NCBI GenBank assembly: GCA_016191165.1 | Contig: JACPPF010000015.1 | Span: 1 to 64,000 of the forward strand | DNA from: Planctomycetota bacterium | GTDB lineage: Bacteria; Planctomycetota; Planctomycetia; Gemmatales; Gemmataceae | Length of the DNA: 64,000 nt | Direction of reading: 5' to 3' | In this document: positions 58,001 through 64,000 of the stretch, piece after piece | Layout of the letters: every line of letters begins with the position of its first letter | Position numbering within the stretch: the stretch's first letter is position 1 | Notes under the pieces: generated by a model | Told to the model about the DNA's origin: nothing | The model's database searches: none | The model's input: only the letters and a program-made list of their open reading frames with translations | Position numbers and translations under genes: made by a program

Positions 58001-60922
58001 TTATTCGAGGAGGGAAACCTGTACCCCGGCCTGCATGATCTTGGTAAAGGCGTCACGCATGCGGTTTTGCCGGGTGGTCGTGTCGCCGTAAATGCGTTGC
58101 CAATCGGGAAAACTGGCCCCGCTGGTGCTGGTGGCAACGTTACCATAATACTGGACGGTTTGCAAGAAATCCAACGCATCGGTCTGGCCCGCGGAAGAAT
58201 TGGTCGGGTCGAAAAACGACCCATAACCGAGCGAGTAGACCTTGGCTTTCTTCCGGGTCGTCGAATAGCCAGGGGTTGTATCGGTGGTCATGGCGCAGAT
58301 CTGCTTGACCACGTTGTACACGTCGTTGTCGGCGTAGGTTCCGCCGGAAGGAAACTCGTTGGACGAGTCGCTGACATTCGTCGGGTACTTCATGCGGATT
58401 TTGTAATAGGAGTTTGAACCGGTTCCCTGGATCGTGGCAAAACCACCCGTATTCGGCGCACCGTCCGTTTCAAAAATGATCAGGCGTTCCGCGCCTTTCC
58501 GCCCCAGACCGCCGGCGTAGCCGCGGTAGGTTCCACTGGGCTGTGCGTAATTTCGGAGGTTGGACACGCTGGAGCTGAAGAGGTTGTAGGCAATCATGAA
58601 TCCCATGCCGGGACAGGTCCCGCCGTTGGCGCGCGGGACGTTGGCCATGTCCGAATCGTATGGGGTGATATAGGACACCGAGCCTACAACGGTCGTGGGT
58701 GGGAACCACAGCGAATCCTTCAGCTTCTGATAATCGCGCCCCAGGGGCACGACGGCCTGATTATGCTGGCCGCTGCCACCGGCGCTGGTTTTTGGGCTGC
58801 TGAAGAAAGTCATGCCGACGTAATCGTTGGGGTGGTTGTTCTTGATGTCGTCGATCGCGGACGAGATGCCAACCTTGCACGCCCAGGCCTGGGCCTCATG
58901 GACGTTGCCAGGCCACCAGAACTGCGGGGTGTTGTAGTTGCCCAGCCAATCGATAAACGAGAGCGGACCAAACCAGAACTGATGGCGCGGCCGATATGGG
59001 TTGTCGGCGTGGTCCATGTAGCGAGGCACGGCCGTGTAGAACTGGACGATGTCGTTGTCGGCGCAGGACACGGCAAGACCGGTGTCCAGGGTCAGGGTGC
59101 TGTTTCCCGATGATGTGCTCACGGCGGTCACCTTGTAGATCGTGCTGCCGTAGTTGATGCGGACAAAGTTGCCGACGGTTGGCGTGGTGGTCGTTCCGCC
59201 GGTGGTCTTGACGTTATCAACGACGATCGTGGTGGCGCCGCTGCTGTATCCGCCCGACTTGTTAATGAGGCCATGATGGTTGCAGTCCGGTCGCTGACTG
59301 ACCTTGATCGCTGTGCTGCCCCATTTCCAGAAGTCGCCGTTACCGATGAGAGCCGTATTCGGAACATTGCTGCCATTTGTCGCGCTGTAGGAGCTGCCGT
59401 TTGCGACGTAGCCAAGCATGAAGTCGATGTACGCCTTCCAGAATTTCTCATCGTTGGTCAGGCCACTGCCCGACCACCAACGGCTGTTCAAACCGGTATC
59501 GGAACCATCCGGAATGGCGTCATAATACTTGATACGTCCGCTGTTGAGCTGGGTGGGAAAATGGACCGGAGTCTGCTTGAGCCAGGTCAAGATTGCGGCA
59601 TAATTGATGCGCAGCCTGTAGCTAACGGAAGCGCCTCGCTCGGTGACCGAAACGGAAGTGTCCGGGTCCCGCATGATTGGCGTTGTGGTCGATGTGTTCG
59701 TCATCGGAGCGCCGCTAGGGTTGAACAGGATGTTATTGTGATCGAGCCAGTAGAGCGTGTTGGTTGCCGTATTCTGTTTGAAAAAGAACCGCTGCCGCCA
59801 GTCCTTGGCGCCGTTGTTGGCATGGTTGCTGGTCGTGTTGGCGTTGAGGTCGCTGCCGCGCGGATCGGGCGGCCAGACGAAGAACGTCTTGCCCCAGTAG
59901 CTCGGCCCCTCCGTGTAGCCATTGAAACTGGTGCCCATGCCATTCTTCAGGAAGTTGCGGAGGGTGGTTTCGTCGGTGGCGTTGTTGAGGAAGCCAGCGG
60001 CCGTCACGACATAGCTGCCGCCGTACTTGGGATAATCGTCCCCGCCGGGCGTGGTGGAGAATGAGGCCGCACCGCGCGTAAAGGCAAGGGTCGAGCCGGA
60101 GGACATGAAATCCGCCGCAATGGGCGGGCCCGAAATGGTGGTGTACGAAATATTCGACGGATCGCACCATTCGGCACCGGTCGAATAGGACGAATTGCCC
60201 CAGAGCGCGGCGCCGGTGGTGTCCGAGTACGGCCCGAAACGTGGATAATCCGGATCGGGGTTCATCGACTTGTTGCGCGCCCTGCTTGAGGAACTCGGAC
60301 TGGCGGTGCCGCTGTTGACGTTGATGCCAGGCAAACTTTGAAACCGCATCGACCCCGAGAGGTCCATGATGATGATGACATCGCGGGGACGATGGGCGGC
60401 AACGGCGGTGGCCTTGACGTTGAACGGCTTGGCGCCGAAGACCGAGCCAAAAAAGATCGGGCTCGTGCTGTTGATGGTGGCGCGCACCGCCGTGTAAGGC
60501 TCGGTGGAAATCTTGTTGGGGATCTTGATTTGAAAGCCTTCCGCGGCGGCGTTGTTGTCGTCGTAAACATAGTAATATCCACCGCATTCAATGGTCACCT
60601 GCCCCGAGGTGTAAATGTCGGCGCTGGGATTGGTGATGGCGTTTGGATCCGTGGTAATGGCCGCGTTGAATATCTTGTTCGCCTGCGCGGCCGTGATGGC
60701 AGTTTTGGGGACGTTGGACAGATTGTATCCGGCCTGTTGATTGAAGGTGCGTGTACCGACCATCGCCGCGGAGTCGGCTGCGTTTTGGGCCTGGGTCTTG
60801 GCGACCGCGACCATGCCGATATCGATTGCCAGCGCCACCATGCCGAGCAGCGCGACCAGGCAAATTGCCACCAGCGGCACGATTGCACCACGCCGATTCC
60901 TGAGTTGGATTTTCCGTCGCAT
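58001..60922 (-). CDS. TadG-like pilus-assembly protein with VWA domain
   Basis: 973 residues from the ATG at 60922. A basic start RRKIQLRNRRGAIVPLVAICLVALLGMVALAIDIGMVAVAKTQAQNAADSAAMVGTR is the TadE/G-type membrane anchor. From about residue 190 it has a von Willebrand A domain with the MIDAS motif DLSGSM in DVIIIMDLSGSMRF. A long Ser/Thr/Gly/Asn-rich segment (about 210-740) interrupts the domain, and the rest of the VWA-like part (ERLIIFETDGAPNT, KVYSLGYG) lies near the C-terminus. Secreted VWA proteins of this kind belong to tight-adherence pili. No tadA/B/C genes are nearby. Confidence 0.8.
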   Translation of the reverse strand: MRRKIQLRNRRGAIVPLVAICLVALLGMVALAIDIGMVAVAKTQAQNAADSAAMVGTRTFNQQAGYNLSNVPKTAITAAQANKIFNAAITTDPNAITNPSADIYTSGQVTIECGGYYYVYDDNNAAAEGFQIKIPNKISTEPYTAVRATINSTSPIFFGSVFGAKPFNVKATAVAAHRPRDVIIIMDLSGSMRFQSLPGINVNSGTASPSSSSRARNKSMNPDPDYPRFGPYSDTTGAALWGNSSYSTGAEWCDPSNISYTTISGPPIAADFMSSGSTLAFTRGAASFSTTPGGDDYPKYGGSYVVTAAGFLNNATDETTLRNFLKNGMGTSFNGYTEGPSYWGKTFFVWPPDPRGSDLNANTTSNHANNGAKDWRQRFFFKQNTATNTLYWLDHNNILFNPSGAPMTNTSTTTPIMRDPDTSVSVTERGASVSYRLRINYAAILTWLKQTPVHFPTQLNSGRIKYYDAIPDGSDTGLNSRWWSGSGLTNDEKFWKAYIDFMLGYVANGSSYSATNGSNVPNTALIGNGDFWKWGSTAIKVSQRPDCNHHGLINKSGGYSSGATTIVVDNVKTTGGTTTTPTVGNFVRINYGSTIYKVTAVSTSSGNSTLTLDTGLAVSCADNDIVQFYTAVPRYMDHADNPYRPRHQFWFGPLSFIDWLGNYNTPQFWWPGNVHEAQAWACKVGISSAIDDIKNNHPNDYVGMTFFSSPKTSAGGSGQHNQAVVPLGRDYQKLKDSLWFPPTTVVGSVSYITPYDSDMANVPRANGGTCPGMGFMIAYNLFSSSVSNLRNYAQPSGTYRGYAGGLGRKGAERLIIFETDGAPNTGGFATIQGTGSNSYYKIRMKYPTNVSDSSNEFPSGGTYADNDVYNVVKQICAMTTDTTPGYSTTRKKAKVYSLGYGSFFDPTNSSAGQTDALDFLQTVQYYGNVATSTSGASFPDWQRIYGDTTTRQNRMRDAFTKIMQAGVQVSLLE

Positions 60923-61011
60923 GAATCTTCTCCCTCGCCTGGCCGCCGTCAATGTGCCGACCGGCCGTGCGTCAACAAATGGTCCCGTATCATGGTTCAG
61001 GCCGAGCCTGG

Positions 61012-61458
61012 TCAGTTCGCTTCGCTGCCCATGCCGCATTTGGAACGAATCGTGAATGTCTTGGTCAAGAAACCCAATCCGGGGGTCAGGGGAACGTAGT
61101 CGACCTGGACATCCACGAGAACGTATTCGCCAAACTGGGCGTCAGTCGCCAGGCCGATGTTATTGCCGGCGGCGTCCGCCAGGTACACCTGGCACTTGTA
61201 GTTTTTCATCTTGGTGTCGAGGCCGCCCATGAAAGTTTTGACCACATTCTGGGTGTCACTTACCATGGTGGTGTCCACGGAGTTGACGACGGCATATCGC
61301 GCCCCCTCGCGCGAAGCGTTTTGCACGACGTTGTAGGTGTAAACCACCAGGCAGAATTCCAGGATCCCAAAGAGCAGTAACACGAACACCGAGATGACGG
61401 CAGCCAACTCGACGGTCGTTGCGCCGCTCCGTGAACCTATGCTTGTTGAACGCACCAT
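61012..61458 (-). CDS. TadE-like pilus-assembly protein
   Basis: 148 residues with the TadE-type N-terminus RSGATTVELAAVISVFVLLLFGILEFCLVVYTYNVVQNASREGARYAVV, where the Glu after the hydrophobic stretch is the family mark. The remaining 80 residues are extracytoplasmic. TadE-like pseudopilins need prepilin processing and take part in Flp pilus formation. It follows the other TadE-like gene by 12 bp. Confidence 0.85.
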   Translation of the reverse strand: MVRSTSIGSRSGATTVELAAVISVFVLLLFGILEFCLVVYTYNVVQNASREGARYAVVNSVDTTMVSDTQNVVKTFMGGLDTKMKNYKCQVYLADAAGNNIGLATDAQFGEYVLVDVQVDYVPLTPGLGFLTKTFTIRSKCGMGSEAN

Positions 61459-61470
61459 GCGAGGCCTCGC

Positions 61471-61947
61471 TTAGTTGGTGGGGATGGTGTTGGAAACCGT
61501 GACCGGCATGTTGCGCATGGAAAACCAATCCGACGAGGCGGTCAACGTGGACGTGCTCGTGATTTGCGCCACCGTGGACCAGCGCACCGTGCTGTACGGG
61601 ACCGTCACCGTGACGCGAAACTGATCCAGCTGATTGCTGGCCGACGGCTCCGTGGCCGACGGCGTGGTCAGATTGGTCAAGGTCACCATGCTGATGTCGA
61701 CGCCGGTCAAGCCGTTACGGTTGAGGTAACTCACGACATATTGTCGGATCGCGGTCGAGCTGGTCTGACCCGCCGCCGCCTGCCGGCCTCCCTCGCGCGC
61801 GGCATTGGCAACCAACTCTTGAACCTGAACCATGCGGCCAACTTCCCAAATCCCAAATACGACAACAAGGAGAAAGGGCAAACAGACCGCCAGCTCAACC
61901 GCCGCCGTGCCGCGGCGTTCTTGGGTTTTACCAGGGTGAATTTTCAT
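61471..61947 (-). CDS. TadE-like pilus-assembly protein
   Basis: 158 residues. The N-terminus RRGTAAVELAVCLPFLLVVVFGIWEVGRMVQVQELVANAAREGGRQAA is the TadE signature and parallels the 61012 protein. It is the first gene of the TadE-TadE-TadG group on the minus strand. The C-terminal part differs from its paralogue. Confidence 0.85.
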   Translation of the reverse strand: MKIHPGKTQERRGTAAVELAVCLPFLLVVVFGIWEVGRMVQVQELVANAAREGGRQAAAGQTSSTAIRQYVVSYLNRNGLTGVDISMVTLTNLTTPSATEPSASNQLDQFRVTVTVPYSTVRWSTVAQITSTSTLTASSDWFSMRNMPVTVSNTIPTN

Positions 61948-62274
61948 CGGCGAAATCCTATTTAAGAGACCAAACGTACACCGGGAGCGCGCGCCTTAAT
62001 GCGCCCCATCAAGGCAAACCTAGGTCATAAAAACCGACAAAGAAAAAAAAGAAGCAGGTTTTTCCAAAAATTCCGATTACGCAGGAATGGGCTGCGGGAA
62101 GCCAGGCCCAATCCGCACGTGGTTCTGGCTCTTGCGTCAGAGCGAAACGCGAATATGGTGAAACCAGGGACCGCAGCAGTGTTTTTCGACAGCGCCGCCC
62201 AAGGTATTACCGGGCAGGCGCCGAATTCTCGCGAATTCGCCCACTTCTCGTGAAGACCGCTATAAGGTTTTTCC
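61948..62274. other. Divergent non-coding gap upstream of the tad-like group
   Basis: 327 bp without a supported gene. An A-rich run (AAAGAAAAAAAAGAAG) lies at 62038-62053. A near-perfect palindrome GAATTCTCGCGAATTC lies at 62222-62237. It should hold the promoters for the tad-like group (minus) and the 62275 gene (plus), but I cannot assign boxes. Confidence 0.4.
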
Positions 62275-62721
62275 ATGCGAAACACGATCTCGTTAGCGTT
62301 CTTTTTTGTCTGGTCCTTTCTGACTCCGCCTTGCATTGGCTTCGATTCTGGTGTTTGCCCCGCGCAGCTAGATGCCGTTGACCCAATCTTGCCAAACCGA
62401 AAGTTTCAACCGAAACAGCCAGGTCAGGCCGGCCAGCTGGTGGTAGTCTTTTGGCAACCGCAAGATGAGGAGCATCAACCGCCAAGGCCGGAACGGCAAC
62501 CCGAGGATTTGCCAGAGTGGAAGGACCGCGGGTTTCCCGAGATGAAAAACGACCCAGAAGACAACGAGGAACGGCCGCCGATCGGGCCGACGGTATTCGC
62601 GCAAACCGAAGTTGGCGTCATTTTCTTCGCCGCGGGCATGGTCGGCTGGATCGCCCTCGGCGTCGGGGCCTGGGTCCTGGAGCGGCGCCGCCCTCGGACT
62701 CCAGGCGATCCAGGTCTTTGA
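62275..62721 (+). CDS. Small proline-rich exported or membrane protein
   Basis: 148 residues. The start MRNTISLAFFFVWSFLTPPCIGF is a signal peptide with a possible lipidation Cys. A proline- and glutamate-rich linker (DEEHQPPRPERQPEDLPEWK) leads to one C-terminal helix (TEVGVIFFAAGMVGWIALGVGAWVLE). It overlaps the 3' end of trmB on the opposite strand by 104 bp, and codon use in the C-terminal half matches the genome's high-GC third positions. The function is unknown. Confidence 0.55.
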   Translation: MRNTISLAFFFVWSFLTPPCIGFDSGVCPAQLDAVDPILPNRKFQPKQPGQAGQLVVVFWQPQDEEHQPPRPERQPEDLPEWKDRGFPEMKNDPEDNEERPPIGPTVFAQTEVGVIFFAAGMVGWIALGVGAWVLERRRPRTPGDPGL

Positions 62722-63454
62722 GCCGTGGGCCCGCGTCAAACTTTGGCGCCGGCAACGTCCCGGCCAATTCCGCAACACGGCCTTCGGACAGGTCAGCCCG
62801 CTTGACGCCGACGCCGCGGTGAATTGCATAGCCGCGCGCAATCCCGATGATCTCCCGCCGGGTGCGTCCTGCCAGTGCATCGGGCCAGGGGCCTGACTGT
62901 TCGCGAAACGCAAAAAAAACGGACGCGATTCGCGTAAGATATTCCCAGTAGGGAGTGTTATCCGTCTGAACGAAGAACTGCCCGCCCGTCTCGAGGATCC
63001 GAAAAACCTGAACCAGGAACGTCGGCGTGAGCAGGCGTTTTTCCATGTCGCGGGCATCGTGAAACGGTTGCGGATGGTAGCAATGCACCTCGCGGACGCT
63101 TTGCGTTGTCAGGAACTCGCCTACGAAACGCTGCGCGTCGATGGCGGCAAAACGCAGATTGCCCAGACCACGCTGGTTGCCACGCCGGGTTGCGTACCGA
63201 AGGACCATCGGAAGAATATCGATGCCGATATGGTCAAACTCCGGCCGCTCAAGTGCCGATCCAATCAAGAAACGCCCGTTACCGCAACCGAGATCGACGA
63301 TCAGCGGGGCCTTCCGCCCGAACAGGCTGACCAGGTCGAGTGGCCCGTGAACTGGCAGTTTCTTCAAGGCAGTGCGCGTCCATTGCTCGGGTTCGAGGAT
63401 TTCACCTGGAACGGGAACGCCGAATTCGCGTTCGATGCGGGTTGGTTTTTTCAT
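62618..63454 (-). CDS. trmB: tRNA (guanine-N7)-methyltransferase-like protein
   Basis: 278 residues. The SAM-binding motif is LIVDLGCGNGRFLIGSALERPEFDHIGIDI, followed by NLRFAAIDAQRFV and, after the next strand, LTTQSVREVHCYHPQPFHDARDMEKRLLTPTFL. TrmB enzymes carry the last block as DPWPKKRHxKRR; here Asp and Trp are replaced (YHPQPFHD), so activity on G46 of tRNA or substrate choice may differ. The C-terminal 30 residues are rich in Arg and Pro and probably not conserved. Confidence 0.8.
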   Translation of the reverse strand: MKKPTRIEREFGVPVPGEILEPEQWTRTALKKLPVHGPLDLVSLFGRKAPLIVDLGCGNGRFLIGSALERPEFDHIGIDILPMVLRYATRRGNQRGLGNLRFAAIDAQRFVGEFLTTQSVREVHCYHPQPFHDARDMEKRLLTPTFLVQVFRILETGGQFFVQTDNTPYWEYLTRIASVFFAFREQSGPWPDALAGRTRREIIGIARGYAIHRGVGVKRADLSEGRVAELAGTLPAPKFDAGPRLKDLDRLESEGGAAPGPRPRRRGRSSRPCPRRRK

Positions 63455-63613
63455 GTCAACTTCAACGACTTACATTGGAACCGGTTCACTTTTGTTGTAC
63501 GATCAAGGTAGAAAAAAAGGCCAGCACGTCACAACCGCCGGTCGAGAACGTTGATTATCTTGTAGAAATGAATCGCGCCCGCAAGCGCACGCCCATGCCT
63601 CCCGAGGAATCCG

Positions 63614-64000
63614 ATGAGCAACGAACACAATCAGCAGTCCAACCAATCCTCGACCAGCCAGCTCGAGGCGGCCCAGATTGAGCAAGCCCGGCGTCAGGTG
63701 AATCAGCTCACCGAGGAGATCGCCCAGCTTGCCGAGACGGATTTGCAACCGCCGGTTTTCTACACCGAATTCCTGCAGCGCGTCTATTTTGCTTTGCAGG
63801 GCAGCGCCGCAGCCGTCTGGATCCGCACGCCACAGGGCAACTTGCAGTTGCAATGCCAGATCAACCTTCGTGAGGTCGGCCTGGACCGCTCGCCGGAAGC
63901 CAAGCCCATGCACGACGAACTGCTGCGCCAGTCGGCGCTGCAGGCCAAAGGGGGCATCATCCGGCCACAGTTCAGCCATAACTTCGGCGGCGAGCAGGTC
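63614..64000 (+). CDS. HlyD-type adaptor with N-terminal GAF-like region, 5' part only
   Basis: Open from the ATG at 63614 to the window end (129 codons, no stop). The reading starts MSNEHNQQSNQSSTSQLEAAQ, followed by a coiled coil (QIEQARRQVNQLTEEIAQLAETD), then PPVFYTEFLQRVYFALQGSAAAVWIRTPQGNLQLQCQINL. This resembles the GAF-like opening of planctomycete HlyD-type efflux adaptors, whose membrane-fusion domains would lie beyond the edge. It is divergent from trmB. Confidence 0.65.
   Translation, partial: MSNEHNQQSNQSSTSQLEAAQIEQARRQVNQLTEEIAQLAETDLQPPVFYTEFLQRVYFALQGSAAAVWIRTPQGNLQLQCQINLREVGLDRSPEAKPMHDELLRQSALQAKGGIIRPQFSHNFGGEQV

Overview
The window looks like chromosomal DNA of a planctomycete, most likely of the Gemmata group (Planctomycetota). 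This rests on gene content, not on a database match: a high-GC genome, a multiheme cytochrome fused to TPR repeats, a HlyD-type adaptor that starts with a GAF-like region, Uma2 and DUF4058 proteins, a DUF6807 protein, a secreted isochorismatase-like hydrolase, a FabI of the plant/chlamydial sequence type, and many palindromic intergenic repeats. No rRNA, tRNA or CRISPR array was recognised.

Layout. 1-126 is the 5' end of an IS4-type transposase cut by the window edge. 0.5-7.0 kb is a surface-polysaccharide locus: two paralogous CgeB-like glycosyltransferases, a methyltransferase and UDP-GlcNAc 2-epimerase. 7.2-14.1 kb holds an ECF sigma factor with a probable anti-sigma partner, proB, a secreted S41 protease and an OmpR/HisKA two-component pair. 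14.5-21 kb is an ABC exporter with a large conserved-looking unknown protein, then GDP-L-fucose synthase. 21.3-30.5 kb carries a proline-rich secreted repeat protein, a seven-CXXCH cytochrome, a MATE exporter, malQ, an EamA permease and two paralogous secreted YiiX-like papain-fold proteins. 30.5-34.4 kb is a nitrogen-assimilation operon (amtB-glnB/K-glnA, minus strand) with a good sigma-54 site upstream.

34.6-43.9 kb is the accessory part: DUF6807 and isochorismatase-like secreted proteins, a Uma2 nuclease-fold protein, then a compact cluster of a HARE-HTH/PD-(D/E)XK protein, an XPB-type helicase and a DUF790/Bax1-type nuclease. A DUF4058 gene follows. Its 3' end is duplicated on the far side of a PIN-domain two-gene module. 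Next come a frameshifted NucS-like endonuclease and a small gene remnant. 44.0-49.2 kb is a minus-strand run of housekeeping genes (galE, an SDR, an APH-like kinase, enolase, an ABC ATPase). 49.3-61.9 kb holds large secreted or membrane proteins of unknown function, MazG, a TPR-metalloprotease, fabI, an ABC-2 transporter and a TadE/TadE/TadG-VWA group. The end has trmB and the start of a HlyD-type adaptor.

The most striking feature is repeat biology. A 141-142 bp hairpin element occurs four times (A-D). It has terminal inverted repeats GGCCTGGTTCAA, and two copies keep perfect 8-bp target duplications, so it is a MITE-like mobile element. Several other palindromic families fill the intergenic gaps. 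Four different palindromes sit in frame inside coding sequences between 38.5 and 45.7 kb (XPB helicase, Bax1-like nuclease, enolase, APH-like kinase), each adding about 12-22 residues at what appears to be a loop.
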